A stretch of DNA of 64,000 nt from Enterococcaceae bacterium OF42-14pH9A (GCA_027692465.1 JAQEYU010000005.1:116776-180775); one strand, 5' to 3'; positions 31,802 through 41,551 are shown, numbered from the stretch's first letter. Translations and numbers: made by a program. Notes: generated from the sequence alone by a model not told the origin.

Positions 31802-32125
31802 CTGTGAAAAATGCAGTTGTTTTACAGGGCCTTTCGCCGGAGTATTTCATTTTTAATAAATACTTTAGAATTCTACCGGAGAATCCAAGCGAAAAAATAC
31901 CATCCGTTATCTTTATGGGAGAATAAACGGCAGATTGGAAAAAAAACTGTTAAAAATTTGACGAAGTCTGTCAGGGCTGGATTATGAGTCCGCTACATAG
32001 TCGCAAAGTAGGCGTTTAAGTCTTTTAAAAGATCATTTGGAGTCTTTTAGCGAGAAAAGTAATTTCTCATTCTAACGTATTTATGGTAGTATCTACTTAT
32101 TGAGTTTTTTGAAAGCAGGGGTGCT
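31802..32125. other. Gap between atpC and the DUF1146 gene
   Basis: No gene was seen. A promoter-like pair for the DUF1146 gene lies at 32064-32092: TTCTCA, 17 bases, TAGTAT. A short direct repeat AGTCTTTTA occurs twice about 23 bases apart just upstream (about 32010-32050). Confidence 0.5.
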
Positions 32126-32362
32126 ATGGCGTTCTACGGTATCGATGCAATGCTGCGTATCATCAGTCATTTCGCATTTATCTATTTGGCATTCTGGGGT
32201 CTGAGAGCGATTCGCCTGGATACTTTTTTCCGAGCTTATCACACGCATCAGGTCCGTCTGCTCCTGTCGCTGGTGGCGATTGCTGTCGGCTATCAGGCCA
32301 GTTCTTTTTTCTTGGAGATCCTGGCTTTGTGCAGAAATCTCTTTTTGACATTCAACAATTGA
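32126..32362 (+). CDS. DUF1146 membrane protein (YwzB-like)
   Basis: This 78-residue protein has two membrane helices, one in IISHFAFIYLAFWGLRAI and one in LLLSLVAIAVGYQASSFFLEIL. The family has no known function and lies between atpC and murA in many bacilli and lactobacilli, as here. GCAGGGGTG precedes the ATG. Confidence 0.85.
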   Translation: MAFYGIDAMLRIISHFAFIYLAFWGLRAIRLDTFFRAYHTHQVRLLLSLVAIAVGYQASSFFLEILALCRNLFLTFNN

Positions 32363-32393
32363 AAAATAAAAAGGTACCAATTTTATCGGTATA

Positions 32394-32402
32394 TGATATA
32401 AT
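32394..32402 (+). promoter_or_regulatory. Extended -10 promoter of murA
   Basis: TGATATAAT is a perfect extended -10 ending at 32402. No good -35 is seen at the usual distance. Confidence 0.55.
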
Positions 32403-32456
32403 GGTACAGATTTTGGGCTTTTTTTGCTGCTCAAAGCTATTTCTGGAGGGAAAATT

Positions 32457-33761
32457 ATGGAAGAGATCATCGTCCACGGTGGTAATCAATTAAAAGGTAC
32501 GGTTAAGATTGAAGGAGCCAAAAATGCGGTTCTGCCGATTTTAGCAGCAACGTTATTGGCAGAAGAAGGTGTCACGACTCTGAAAAATGTACCGATTCTG
32601 TCTGACGTCTTGACGATGAATGAAGTCATTCGGCAGTTGAACGTGGCTGTCGCTTTTGATCAAACGACAAATCAAGTAACGATTGATGCTTCAAATTCTT
32701 TAAAAGAAGAAGCACCTTACGAATTGGTGAGCCAAATGCGTGCCTCCATCGTTGTTATGGGTCCGTTGTTGGCCCGTAACGGTCATGCAAAAGTGGCGAT
32801 GCCAGGGGGCTGTGCCATCGGGAAACGGCCGATTGATTTGCATTTGAAGGGATTCGCTGCACTTGGGGCAACCATCCATCAAAGAGACGGCTACATTGAA
32901 GCTGTCGCTGAAAACGGCTTGCATGGCAACACGATCTATTTGGATTTTCCAAGTGTCGGTGCTACGCAAAATATCATGATGGCAGCAGTTAAAGCCAAAG
33001 GAACAACAATCATCGAGAATGTTGCTCGCGAACCGGAAATCGTTGACCTGGCAAACATTCTGAATAAGATGGGTGCTTCTGTCCATGGTGCCGGTACCGA
33101 AACGATGCGGATTGAAGGCGTGGAGCACCTCCACTCAGTTACCCATTCTATCGTGCAAGATCGCATTGAAGCCGGGACCTTCATGGTGGCTGCAGCCATG
33201 ACTCAAGGAAACGTTTTGATCTTGGACGCCATCAGTGAACACAATCGGCCGCTGATCTCAAAATTGACTGAAATGGGCGCTAAAATCACTGATGAAGCTG
33301 ACGGTATCCGAGTAGTCGGCCCGACAGTTTTGAAGCCAACCGATGTCAAGACGATGCCTCACCCTGGTTTCCCGACAGATATGCAGGCACAGATGACTGC
33401 AATTCAAATGCTGGCACAAGGTACCAGCATCGTGACGGAAACAGTCTTTGAGAACCGCTTCCAGCACTTGGAAGAAATGCGCCGGATGAATGCCCATGTG
33501 AAGATTGACGGCAATATCGCTGTTATCGAAGGTGGTCATCAAATGCAGGGGGCACTGGTTTATGCGACTGATTTGCGAGCAGCAGCTGCTTTGATCCTGG
33601 TGGGACTGACAGCAAACGGCATTACTCGCGTCCGCAACCTAAAATACCTTGATCGTGGCTATTATCAATTCCATAAAAAGCTGCAGGCTTTGGGGGCTTC
33701 CGTTGAACGGGTAGATACCGATGCGGTGGTGGAATCTGAATCAAAAGCAACGATTGCCTGA
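32457..33761 (+). CDS. murA: UDP-N-acetylglucosamine 1-carboxyvinyltransferase
   Basis: This 434-residue enzyme transfers enolpyruvate to UDP-GlcNAc, the first committed step of peptidoglycan synthesis. Lys22 lies in [11 protein letters not shown] and the catalytic Cys119, the fosfomycin target, in [16 protein letters not shown]. The ATG at 32457 follows TGGAGGG; an 11-codon upstream extension includes the ribosome site and is rejected. Its position after DUF1146 suggests MurA1 rather than the second MurA paralogue of Gram-positives. Confidence 0.95.
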   Translation: MEEIIVHGGNQLKGTVKIEGAKNAVLPILAATLLAEEGVTTLKNVPILSDVLTMNEVIRQLNVAVAFDQTTNQVTIDASNSLKEEAPYELVSQMRASIVVMGPLLARNGHAKVAMPGGCAIGKRPIDLHLKGFAALGATIHQRDGYIEAVAENGLHGNTIYLDFPSVGATQNIMMAAVKAKGTTIIENVAREPEIVDLANILNKMGASVHGAGTETMRIEGVEHLHSVTHSIVQDRIEAGTFMVAAAMTQGNVLILDAISEHNRPLISKLTEMGAKITDEADGIRVVGPTVLKPTDVKTMPHPGFPTDMQAQMTAIQMLAQGTSIVTETVFENRFQHLEEMRRMNAHVKIDGNIAVIEGGHQMQGALVYATDLRAAAALILVGLTANGITRVRNLKYLDRGYYQFHKKLQALGASVERVDTDAVVESESKATIA

Positions 33762-33861
33762 TGGATTTTCAAATGTAACCAGATAAGCCGGAAGGAGTCT
33801 GCTGACTTTATTTCGGCTTTTTCCAAAATTTTTGGTCAAAAAAGGAAAGGGGAAACAACCT

Positions 33862-34038
33862 GTGCGATTGAACCGCTATATCTTGACGACATTGGTAAAG
33901 ATTTTGATCGTGATCCTGCTGGCGATGGGGATGTTTATTTTGGGGACGATGATCGGTTACGGCGGGATCGGCGGGGGCATGCCCCTGAAGGTATTCTACC
34001 CCGGACTGTGGACCCACATCCTGGAATTTATTAAATAA
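33862..34038 (+). CDS. epuA: EpuA-type small membrane protein
   Basis: This protein of about 58 residues has one membrane helix (VKILIVILLAMGMFILGTMIGY) and a glycine-rich end before FYPGLWTHILEFI. It fits the EpuA family, often mis-labelled as an RNA polymerase beta subunit because it can be fused or adjacent to such sequences. It follows murA in many enterococci and streptococci. The start is taken at GTG 33862, with AAAGGGG nine bases upstream; a TTG ten codons earlier lacks a ribosome site. Confidence 0.75.
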   Translation: MRLNRYILTTLVKILIVILLAMGMFILGTMIGYGGIGGGMPLKVFYPGLWTHILEFIK

Positions 34039-34045
34039 ACAGCCG

Positions 34046-34078
34046 AAAGCCGTTTCCGAAAAGGGAGCGGCTTTTTTT
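34046..34078 (+). terminator. Terminator of murA-epuA
   Basis: AAAGCCGtTTCC pairs with GGGAgCGGCTTT and is followed by seven T. Confidence 0.88.
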
Positions 34079-34652
34079 GCGCCGAGTTGTCGCGGCTTTT
34101 GCATTATCAAAGAGTTGGAGCAGCCGGACTTCACGATTGGAAACAGTTAAAACGAGAGCCGGCACGAGAAATCTCATCACCGCTTGCCGGCGTTTTGAAG
34201 AAGTGCATCTGTTGTACATCATGAGCATAAGGCCTGTATCCGGCTGTTTCTTGTTGGCATTCTCCTCCTGAAAAGCGGCCTTTGAGAATCGCAGGTGAGT
34301 TTTTCGCTGAATTAATTGTTACCGTTTTGTAATAAAGTTCTGTTTTAAAAGAAAAAGCGCCGTTTCTTTCAATTTTTTGCTGTGATTTTTGCTGACTCGC
34401 CGCTTCTAAAAAGTGCTGTTGTGATTTTCATTTTATTTTAATTTTAAAATCAAAAGATGCTATTGTGTCAAGGGATAGAGCATGAACGACGTAACATTCT
34501 AGATGAAATTTTGCAAAGTTTATTTCGTTTGTAACAAAAAATAAAGCGTTTTCCCGTTTTGTGTCAAAGAGCTTTAACAGGACTGTAACCAAAGGTGGAA
34601 ATCTCCATGATAAGATACCCTTCGTGAGCTACTTAGGAGGGAAAACGACTTT
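34079..34652. other. Long AT-rich leader region upstream of the 3D-domain gene
   Basis: No gene was found in 574 bases. A GCCGGC inverted repeat encloses a GAGA/TCTC hairpin at about 34159-34194. The stretch 34320-34560 is markedly AT-rich, with TTTTAAAAT runs. Single TGTAAC motifs occur near 34529 and 34586. A WalR-type site is listed separately. Confidence 0.55.
34317..34333 (+). promoter_or_regulatory. WalR-type binding site
   Basis: TGTTAC-CGTTT-TGTAAT matches the WalR (YycF) consensus TGTWAH-N5-TGTWAH at every position. It lies 320 bases upstream of a cell-wall gene of the kind WalRK controls. Confidence 0.5.
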
Positions 34653-35375
34653 ATGAATACTCGTTTATGGCCATTGATCGGCGCTGCTGCTGTTCTGGCA
34701 TTTGGAAGTCTGTTACCGGTGTATGCAAATGAAAATCAACCGGAAGAAAATGCGATTGATACACAGATCGTAGCAAAAGATACAGTAATGAATCTGTCGG
34801 CATCATTGGCTGAAGTCAGCAAAGACAATCAGGCAGTGACACTGGTAAAAAATGATATTGCTGCCAAAGAAAAAGCAGCAAAGGAAAAAGCTGCTCGTGA
34901 AAAGGCGGCGAAAGAAAAGGCTGCTAAGGAAAAAGCCGCTAAAGAAAAAGCGGCCAAAGAAGCTGCTGAAAAGGCTGCTGCTGAAAAAGCTGCTAAGGAA
35001 AAGGCAGAACGGGAAGCTGCGGAACAAGCTGCCGCAGAGCAGGCTGCTGCTGAACAATCGGTCAGTGCTGCACCAAGCGGCGGTCGGACCATGATTATGG
35101 AGTCGACTGCTTATAGTTCCGATCCGGCTGATGCATTGGGTGGAGGAACCGTAACTGCAACCGGACAAAACCTGTTGAGTAATCCGATCGCGGTCGCGGT
35201 TGATCCGAATGTGATTCCACTGGGTACCCGTCTTTATGTTGAAGGATACGGAGAGGCCTATGCGGTCGATACCGGTAGTGCGATTCAGGGAAATATCATC
35301 GACGTCCATTTTCCTACCGCAGCCCAATGTTATACTTGGGGACGGCGTCAGGTTCAAGTAACGATTTTAGATTAA
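34653..35375 (+). CDS. Secreted 3D-domain protein with Lys/Ala-rich helical spacer
   Basis: This 240-residue protein has a signal peptide with likely cleavage after VYA (residue 25). A region of about 70-135 follows, made of repeated [10 protein letters not shown] units that should form a rigid helix or coiled coil. The C-terminal 3D domain ([10 protein letters not shown] through [18 protein letters not shown], with the three aspartates) is a double-psi barrel related to RlpA/MltA lytic enzymes. It is probably an extracellular wall-remodelling enzyme, kin to Stationary-phase survival/YocH types. AGGAGGG precedes the ATG. A terminator follows, so it is monocistronic. Confidence 0.88.
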   Translation: MNTRLWPLIGAAAVLAFGSLLPVYANENQPEENAIDTQIVAKDTVMNLSASLAEVSKDNQAVTLVKNDIAAKEKAAKEKAAREKAAKEKAAKEKAAKEKAAKEAAEKAAAEKAAKEKAEREAAEQAAAEQAAAEQSVSAAPSGGRTMIMESTAYSSDPADALGGGTVTATGQNLLSNPIAVAVDPNVIPLGTRLYVEGYGEAYAVDTGSAIQGNIIDVHFPTAAQCYTWGRRQVQVTILD

Positions 35376-35385
35376 CAGACTTTAT

Positions 35386-35412
35386 ACCGGGACTTGGTTC
35401 CCGGTTTTTTTA
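35386..35412 (+). terminator. Terminator of the 3D-domain gene
   Basis: ACCGGG pairs with CCCGGT and is followed by seven T. Confidence 0.85.
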
Positions 35413-35633
35413 TTAGCATTTTTGATTATTGTGGTCTGCCAAAAGCCAAGGGGAAGCCGTACTATAAGCAGGCAGCTGCAGTGCTAAGCATAGTGAAGTG
35501 GATCCAGATAGTTATCACCGGCGTTTTTAAAGTCAGGGGAGTTTGCAAAGGGGTCGCCGGCAGAAATCGAAATCTTGTTTTTCGCCGGGAAAGAAGCTAT
35601 GATTTGAAAAGTAAGAAAGAAGGAAGTCGATCC

Positions 35634-35921
35634 ATGAAACGTTTGTTGATCGGCATGGTAAGAGGGTATCAGCGGTTTATTTCGCCGTTGTTTCCTCCCA
35701 GCTGCCGTTATTATCCTACTTGTTCCAGTTATATGATCCAAGCGATCCAAGTTCACGGTGCCGCAAAAGGCCTTTTGATGGGGACGGCACGGATCCTGCG
35801 CTGCCACCCGTTTGTCAAAGGCGGCATCGATTATGTTCCCCGCAAGTTTTCTCTGACCCGCAACACGGCGGACAAGGAACAGCCTGTTTATACCTATCGC
35901 AAAGGAGAACCTGTCAAATGA
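35634..35921 (+). CDS. yidD: Membrane protein insertion efficiency factor YidD
   Basis: This 95-residue protein has the YidD core [23 protein letters not shown] with its cysteine cluster, then [23 protein letters not shown]. YidD helps YidC insert inner-membrane proteins. The ATG at 35634 has AAGGAAG upstream; an 80-codon extension in the same frame has no family likeness. Its stop overlaps the next start (ATGA), so an acetyltransferase is coupled to it. Confidence 0.93.
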   Translation: MKRLLIGMVRGYQRFISPLFPPSCRYYPTCSSYMIQAIQVHGAAKGLLMGTARILRCHPFVKGGIDYVPRKFSLTRNTADKEQPVYTYRKGEPVK

Positions 35922-36442
35922 ACTATCTGATTTCCGAGATTGATCCGCAAAAGCAAACCGAACTGCTCCCGTGGCCACTGCTGCTGGATGCTGACCCTGA
36001 TCGCAAATTGGTGGCCGGCTATTTGCTGCGCAGTCGGGTCCTGATTGCCTGGGAGCAGGTGTCGGGGAACGATGATCCCCTTCCGCAGAGCGCCGAGTCA
36101 GTCATCGGAGTCACCGTGTTCGAAGAGCGGACTGCTGAATTTGAGATTTTGAATGTCGCAGTGAAGACCGGCTGGCAAAATCAGGGAATCGGCGGTCAAT
36201 TGCTGGATCGCTGTCTGGAGCTGACCACGATTCGTGATTCCGGGAAACCGGTGCTGATCAAAACCGGGGATTTAACCTCACCGGCGCTCGCGCTGTATCA
36301 AAAGAAGGGCTTTCGTCAAATTGCACTTGTTGAGGATTATTTTGTGGAACACTACCCGGAGCCGATTTACGAAAACGGCATCCGCCTCAGAAATCAGGTA
36401 ATCCTGCAACGGGACGGATTCACTGAAGCTTCCTTGGATTGA
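35918..36442 (+). CDS. GNAT family N-acetyltransferase
   Basis: This 174-residue protein has a GNAT core: strands ILIAWEQ and VIGVTVFEE, the sequence FEILNVAVK, the acetyl-CoA loop [16 protein letters not shown] and the late strand [12 protein letters not shown]. The substrate is unknown. AAAGGAG precedes the ATG, which overlaps the yidD stop by four bases. A terminator follows beyond a decayed repeat copy. Confidence 0.88.
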   Translation: MNYLISEIDPQKQTELLPWPLLLDADPDRKLVAGYLLRSRVLIAWEQVSGNDDPLPQSAESVIGVTVFEERTAEFEILNVAVKTGWQNQGIGGQLLDRCLELTTIRDSGKPVLIKTGDLTSPALALYQKKGFRQIALVEDYFVEHYPEPIYENGIRLRNQVILQRDGFTEASLD

Positions 36443-36475
36443 TTAGGCAGGCTGTTTTTTCTTTCAAATCGCTGA

Positions 36476-36626
36476 AGGATAGTCTGTCGGGCAATCCAGA
36501 TTCTTGCGGACCTGTCGAAATCAAGGAGTAAAGTGCCGCTTAGGTGGGGCCAAGCTGCGCATTTCCGAGCAGATTGCGGTGAAAAGGCTAAAATTGCTGC
36601 CGTTGGAGTTTTCAGATCCACCCTAA
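36476..36626. repeat. Decayed family A (MITE-like) copy
   Basis: It aligns with the copy at 60408-60572 across its length; conserved stretches include GAAATCAAGGAGTAAAG and AAGCTGCGCATTT, and the right end reads GGAGTTTTCAGAtcCaCCCTAA. Confidence 0.85.
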
Positions 36627-36673
36627 AATATGTGCACCAGTGGAATTTCCAGACACATCATAACTATTTGGCT

Positions 36674-36702
36674 GACACGGCATCTGCTGTGTCTTTTTTT
36701 TT
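36674..36702 (+). terminator. Terminator downstream of the acetyltransferase
   Basis: GACACgGC pairs with GCtGTGTC and is followed by a run of about nine T. It also insulates the liv operon. Confidence 0.85.
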
Positions 36703-36853
36703 GCGTACTGGAGAATTTCAAACCCGCAGGCAAGCAGCGTACTGCAAACCAATCAGCTCCTTGCAGAATATTTTCCCTCTGCTTTTCATTATGATAAAAT
36801 ATTTACATAATGGTTAGCGAAAATTAATAATACACTCTCTTCTGAAATAATCG

Positions 36854-36900
36854 AATTTTCTGAATATTATATTGACTTATCATGAAAGTTTCAGTATATT
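36854..36900 (+). promoter_or_regulatory. CodY box and promoter of the liv operon
   Basis: AATTTTCTGAATATT (36854-36868) matches the CodY consensus at 14 of 15 positions. TTGACT (36872-36877), 17 bases and TATATT (36895-36900) follow directly. CodY bound here would touch the -35. Confidence 0.75.
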
Positions 36901-36958
36901 AAAAAGCATACTTGGAGAGAAGCTCTATTATAATTATTAAGAAAACGGAGGAAATGGA

Positions 36959-38143
36959 ATGAAAAAGAAATTGGCATTTTTGTTTACGGGTATGCTGTTG
37001 TTGTCTGCCTGCAGTGCAGCACCGAAAGGATCTGGTTCGGATGCATCGGAATCAGCTGACGGTGGGAATACTTCCGGCGATACCATCAAATTGGGGATGA
37101 ATATGGAATTGTCCGGCTCAGTGGCTGCATATGGCAACCAGGAAAAAGAAGGGATCGAGATGGCGGTGGAAGAGATTAATGCTGCCGGCGGGATCGACGG
37201 CAAGCAGATCGAACTGGTCACAAAAGACAATAAATCCGACAGTACCGAGGCCGTATCCGTGACCACCAGCCTGACGACCAAAGACGGCGTTGTGGCGATT
37301 GTCGGGCCGGCGACATCCGGTGCTGTTAAAGCATCGCTGCCCAATGCAACGAAAGTCAAAGTGCCTTTGTTGACGCCTTCCGGTACGGATGATGCCATTA
37401 CCGTGCAAAAGGGTGCGGTACAAGAGTATGCGTTTAGAACTTGTTTCCAGGACAGCTTCCAGGGAAAAGTCCTGGCAATCTATGCCCATGAAACGTTGAA
37501 GACTGACAAAGCAGTAATCCTGGGGGACAATTCCAGCGATTATGCCAAGGGTCTGACTAAAGCTTTCAAAGATGCTTATGAAGGAAAAGTCGTTATCGAA
37601 GAAAACTTTACCAAAGGGGATAAAGACTTCCAAGCGGTGTTGACGAAGATCAAAGACAAGGACTTCGATGTACTTTATCTGCCGGGCTACTATGAAGAAA
37701 CAGGGTTGATCACCAAGCAGGCGCGGGAAATGGGGATCGATGTGCCGATCTTGGGTCCTGACGGCTTTTCTGATCCGAAATATGTTGAGATCGCCGGCAA
37801 AGAAAATGTTAATCAGATTTATTACGCTTCCCACTTTTCGACTAAAGTGGATACCAGCGAAAAAGCCAAGACCTTTATCGAAGCCTTCAAAAAGAAATAT
37901 GACAAAGAGCCGTCTTCCTTCAATGCCCTCAGCTACGACTCTATCTACATGGTAAAACAAGCCATCGAAGATCAGGGCTCCGCTGATTCAGCGGCCATCA
38001 CTAAAGGATTGGCTGAGCTGAAAGATTTCGAAGGGGTGACCGGAACGATGACCATCGACAAAGAACACAATCCGGAAAAACCGGCTGTCGTCTTGGGGAT
38101 GCAAAACGGTGAGGAAGCAACAGCCGATGTTGTCAATCCTTGA
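36959..38143 (+). CDS. livJ: Branched-chain amino acid ABC transporter, substrate-binding lipoprotein
   Basis: This 394-residue lipoprotein captures leucine, isoleucine or valine outside the cell. The signal peptide ends at the lipobox LLSAC (Cys18). A Ser/Gly linker follows, then a type I periplasmic-binding fold (IKLGMNMELSGSVAAYGNQE, the typical LivJ opening). GGAGG stands before the ATG. It starts the operon livJHMGF-acuB. A weak hairpin with TCCTTTT at 38161-38195 lies before livH and could lower expression of the membrane genes. Confidence 0.95.
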   Translation: MKKKLAFLFTGMLLLSACSAAPKGSGSDASESADGGNTSGDTIKLGMNMELSGSVAAYGNQEKEGIEMAVEEINAAGGIDGKQIELVTKDNKSDSTEAVSVTTSLTTKDGVVAIVGPATSGAVKASLPNATKVKVPLLTPSGTDDAITVQKGAVQEYAFRTCFQDSFQGKVLAIYAHETLKTDKAVILGDNSSDYAKGLTKAFKDAYEGKVVIEENFTKGDKDFQAVLTKIKDKDFDVLYLPGYYEETGLITKQAREMGIDVPILGPDGFSDPKYVEIAGKENVNQIYYASHFSTKVDTSEKAKTFIEAFKKKYDKEPSSFNALSYDSIYMVKQAIEDQGSADSAAITKGLAELKDFEGVTGTMTIDKEHNPEKPAVVLGMQNGEEATADVVNP

Positions 38144-38221
38144 TAATACAAGAGTACAAAGGTGGAGCGTCCCCAGCGGGCGTTCCTCCTTTTGGGCTTT
38201 GAATGAAAGGGCAGTGACGCT

Positions 38222-39103
38222 ATGGAAATGATCGTACAACAACTGGTGAACGGACTGTTTTTGGGCTCAATCTATGCCTTGTTGGCATTGGGCTATACGA
38301 TGGTCTACGGGATCATCAAACTGATCAACTTTGCACATGGTGAAGTCTACATGATCGGTAGTTTTATCGGCTATTTTATTTTGAATTATAATGCGAAGAT
38401 CGGCTTTTTCCCGGCCATGCTCATTGCGATGGCGGCCTGTGCTTGTCTGGGGGTAGTGATCGAGTTTCTGGCATACCGGCCATTAAGAAAAGCTACCCGT
38501 ATCTCGGCTTTGATTACGGCGATTGGGGTCAGCTATTTGCTGCAGAATGTGATGACTTATTTCTTTAAATCCGATGCTCGGCCATTTCCGCAGGTTATTG
38601 CTTTACAGACGTATGATCTGGGAATCATCAAAGTCAGTAATATCCAACTGATCATTTTGTTTGTTTCGCTGTTGTTGATGGTGCTGTTGCAAGTGGTCAT
38701 CCAAAAGACCAAAATGGGTAAAGCGATGCGGGCCGTTTCGGTGGACGGGGATGCTGCCCAGCTGATGGGAATCAATGTCAACCGAACGATTTCCTTTACC
38801 TTTGCTATCGGTTCGGCACTGGCAGCTGCCGGCGGGATGCTGATCGGCCTCTACTACAACTCCATCGATCCGATGATGGGTGTGGCACCGGGCTTGAAAT
38901 CCTTCGTCGCTGCAGTACTGGGGGGCATTGGGATCATTCCTGGTGCGGCGTTAGGCGGATTTGTTATCGGGCTGATTGAGACGATTGCCACCGCATTGGG
39001 CTTTTCAGCTTTCAAAGATGCCCTGGTCTATCTGGTTTTAATCATTATTTTACTGGTGCGTCCGGCGGGAATCCTGGGCAAAAATGTCAAAGAGAAAGTG
39101 TAG
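38222..39103 (+). CDS. livH: Branched-chain amino acid ABC transporter permease LivH
   Basis: This 293-residue permease has about eight membrane helices. The opening QQLVNGLFLGSIYALLALGYTMVYGIIKLINFAHGE (read in parts) is the family hallmark, and the EAA-like ATPase contact AVLGGIGIIPGAALGGFVIG is near the end. It pairs with LivM. AAAGGG lies about ten bases before the ATG. Confidence 0.95.
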   Translation: MEMIVQQLVNGLFLGSIYALLALGYTMVYGIIKLINFAHGEVYMIGSFIGYFILNYNAKIGFFPAMLIAMAACACLGVVIEFLAYRPLRKATRISALITAIGVSYLLQNVMTYFFKSDARPFPQVIALQTYDLGIIKVSNIQLIILFVSLLLMVLLQVVIQKTKMGKAMRAVSVDGDAAQLMGINVNRTISFTFAIGSALAAAGGMLIGLYYNSIDPMMGVAPGLKSFVAAVLGGIGIIPGAALGGFVIGLIETIATALGFSAFKDALVYLVLIIILLVRPAGILGKNVKEKV

Positions 39104-39112
39104 GTGGCGGCC

Positions 39113-40090
39113 ATGAAGAAAACGTTGAAATACAATTTGATCTGGCTGGCACTAATCGGCGGCAGCTACTTTATTTTATTCATGTTGTACAATCTGGGCA
39201 TCATCGACTTGTTTTTGGACAATGCGATCGTTAATATCGGCATCAATGTGATCTTGGCGGTAGGCTTGAATCTGATCATCGGTTATTCCGGTCAGTTCTC
39301 TCTGGGACATGCCGGTTTTATGGCAATTGGGGCCTACGCCGGTGCGATCTTCGGAATGCAGATGCCAACGTACGGCGGCTTCTTTTTGGGCATGCTGGCC
39401 GGGGTCTTGATCTCCGGAGCTGTGGCGTTATTCGTCGGAATCCCCACTTTGCGTTTGAAAGGAGACTACCTGGCAATTGCCACTCTGGGAGTCTCCGAAA
39501 TCATTCGTATCCTGATTGTCAATATGGACGGGATTACTAACGGACCGGCGGGAATCTTCGGGATTCCGCAATACACCACGTGGGAAATGGTCTTTGCTTT
39601 TGCGGCCTTGTCGATCCTGATCGTGGTAAACTTCATCCACAGCGGTCCAGGGCGTGCGGTTCTTTCCGTACGGGAAGATGAGATTGCTGCTGAATCCATG
39701 GGGGTCAACACCACTAAATACAAGGTGATGGCTTTCGTAGTGGGGGCCATGACTGCCAGCGTGGCGGGGACTTTGTTTGCCGGCTACAAGCAGTCGGTGT
39801 TCCCGGGAGATTACGGCTTCATGAAGTCTGTGGATATCCTGATCATCGTCGTATTCGGCGGTATGGGCTCGACCACCGGTGCGGTACTGGCAGCGATTGT
39901 GCTGGGGGTGTTGAATACGCTCTTGCAAGATGCCGGTTCCATCCGGATGATCGTCTATGCGTTGGCCTTGATCGTGATCATGATCTTCAAACCGGGGGGG
40001 CTGTTAGGCACTTGGGAATTTTCCGTGAAACGGATTTTCGATAAATTCAGCAAGAAAGGAGCGGATGCAGATGCCTCTGTTGACCGTTAA
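39113..40090 (+). CDS. livM: Branched-chain amino acid ABC transporter permease LivM
   Basis: This 325-residue permease has the LivM features: NVILAVGLNLIIGYSGQFSLGH near residue 50, and VFGGMGSTTGAVLAAIVLG as the ATPase contact. The ATG at 39113 follows AGGTGG, ten bases after the livH stop; a GTG three codons earlier lies in that ribosome site. It overlaps livG by 20 bases. Confidence 0.95.
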   Translation: MKKTLKYNLIWLALIGGSYFILFMLYNLGIIDLFLDNAIVNIGINVILAVGLNLIIGYSGQFSLGHAGFMAIGAYAGAIFGMQMPTYGGFFLGMLAGVLISGAVALFVGIPTLRLKGDYLAIATLGVSEIIRILIVNMDGITNGPAGIFGIPQYTTWEMVFAFAALSILIVVNFIHSGPGRAVLSVREDEIAAESMGVNTTKYKVMAFVVGAMTASVAGTLFAGYKQSVFPGDYGFMKSVDILIIVVFGGMGSTTGAVLAAIVLGVLNTLLQDAGSIRMIVYALALIVIMIFKPGGLLGTWEFSVKRIFDKFSKKGADADASVDR

Positions 40091-40847
40091 TAATTTGACG
40101 AAAAACTTCGGCGGACTGGCAGCCGTCTCTCATGTTGATCTGGAACTGGATACCAATGAACTGGTAGGCTTGATCGGGCCAAATGGTGCCGGGAAGACAA
40201 CGTTGTTCAATCTGCTGACAGGAGTTTATGAGCCTTCCAGCGGGGATGTCCTGTTTTATAATCAAGGCAAGAAAGAACGCCTGAACGGCATGAAGCCCTA
40301 TAAAGTTGCTGCTGCCGGGTTATCCCGGACATTTCAGAACATCCGGCTGTTCAAAGATTTGAGCGTTATGGACAATGTGCTGATCGCAATGAATGCCAAA
40401 CACAAAGAAGGTTTTTTCAGCAGTGTGCTGCGGTTGCCGAAATTTTACAAGACCGAAGCTGACCTGCGGCAAAAAGCACTGGAGCTGCTGGCAATCTTCG
40501 GTTTGGAAACAAAGGAGAAGACGCTGGCAAAGAACCTGCCTTACGGAGAACAACGACGCCTGGAGATCGTACGGGCACTGGCGACTGATCCGAAGCTTTT
40601 GTTTTTGGATGAGCCGGCAGCCGGTATGAATCCGCAGGAGACAGCAGATTTGACCCAGCTGATTCGTAAGATTCAAAAAGATTTCCAGATCACCATTTTG
40701 CTGATTGAACATGACATGAGTCTGGTGATGGAAGTCTGCCAGCGGATTTATGTCTTGGAATACGGGCAGCTGATCGCCCACGGGACACCGGAAGAGATCA
40801 AAAATAATTCTCGGGTCATCGAGGCTTATTTGGGAGGCGAGATGTGA
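40071..40847 (+). CDS. livG: Branched-chain amino acid ABC transporter ATPase LivG
   Basis: This 258-residue ATPase has Walker A GPNGAGKTT, the Q loop, the ABC signature LPYGEQRRLEI, Walker B LLFLDEPAAGMN and the switch His in LIEHDMSLV. The ATG at 40071 sits nine bases after AAAGGAG; the ATG two codons earlier is too close. Its stop overlaps the start of livF. Confidence 0.95.
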   Translation: MPLLTVNNLTKNFGGLAAVSHVDLELDTNELVGLIGPNGAGKTTLFNLLTGVYEPSSGDVLFYNQGKKERLNGMKPYKVAAAGLSRTFQNIRLFKDLSVMDNVLIAMNAKHKEGFFSSVLRLPKFYKTEADLRQKALELLAIFGLETKEKTLAKNLPYGEQRRLEIVRALATDPKLLFLDEPAAGMNPQETADLTQLIRKIQKDFQITILLIEHDMSLVMEVCQRIYVLEYGQLIAHGTPEEIKNNSRVIEAYLGGEM

Positions 40848-41548
40848 TGTTGAAAATCCAAAATCTGGCCGTCCATTATGGCATGATCCAAGCGGTCCAC
40901 GATGTTTCCTTTGAAGTCAATGAAGGGGAGATCGTAACGCTGATCGGTGCAAATGGAGCCGGTAAAACGACGATCCTGCGCACCATCTCAGGCTTGATTC
41001 GACCCTCTCAAGGATCAATCACCTTTGAAGGCAGCGAGATTACTAAAATCGCACCGCAAAAAATCGTCGCCGGCGGGCTGTCCCAAGTACCGGAGGGGCG
41101 CCACGTCTTTGCCGGCTTGACGGTAATGGAAAATCTGGAGATGGGAGCCTATCTGCGAAAAGACAACGACACCAAAGCCGATTATGAGCAGGTATTCCAG
41201 AAATTTCCGGTCTTAAAAGAACGGAAAAATCAAGATGCTGCGACTTTGTCCGGTGGTGAACAGCAGATGTTGGCGATGGGGCGGGCGCTGATGTCCAAGC
41301 CCAAGCTTTTGTTGCTGGATGAGCCGTCGATGGGACTGGCGCCGATCTTTATCAAAGAGATTTTTTCCATCATTCAAGAAATCAACCAGCAGGGGACCAC
41401 GGTCCTTTTGATCGAACAAAATGCGAAAATGGCTCTGTCTGTCGCTGATCGCGGCTATGTCTTGGAGACGGGGAAAGTCGTTTTGTCCGGTACCGGGAGT
41501 GAACTGCTGGAATCAGAGGAAGTCAAGAAAGCTTATTTAGGAGGGTAA
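40847..41548 (+). CDS. livF: Branched-chain amino acid ABC transporter ATPase LivF
   Basis: This 233-residue ATPase has Walker A GANGAGKTT, the signature LSGGEQQML, Walker B LLLLDEPSMGLAP and the switch region LIEQNAKMAL, as usual for LivF. GGGAGG lies upstream. ATG 40847 is preferred; a GTG one codon earlier is possible. The CBS-ACT gene follows after three bases. Confidence 0.95.
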   Translation: MLKIQNLAVHYGMIQAVHDVSFEVNEGEIVTLIGANGAGKTTILRTISGLIRPSQGSITFEGSEITKIAPQKIVAGGLSQVPEGRHVFAGLTVMENLEMGAYLRKDNDTKADYEQVFQKFPVLKERKNQDAATLSGGEQQMLAMGRALMSKPKLLLLDEPSMGLAPIFIKEIFSIIQEINQQGTTVLLIEQNAKMALSVADRGYVLETGKVVLSGTGSELLESEEVKKAYLGG

Positions 41549-41551
41549 ACC

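Noticed and set aside
34858..35050. Short repeated DNA units that could suggest a CRISPR array
   Set aside because: The units are 15-base codon repeats inside a signal-peptide protein, with no spacers. No CRISPR repeats or cas genes occur in the window.
34829..35094. Ala/Ser-rich and Lys/Arg-rich frames over the 3D-domain gene
   Set aside because: They are shadows of the repeated KEKAA codons in the true gene.
35394..35633. Upstream extension of the yidD frame by 80 codons
   Set aside because: The extension begins inside the T run of a terminator and matches nothing. The ATG at 35634 has a good ribosome site and starts exactly at the family core.
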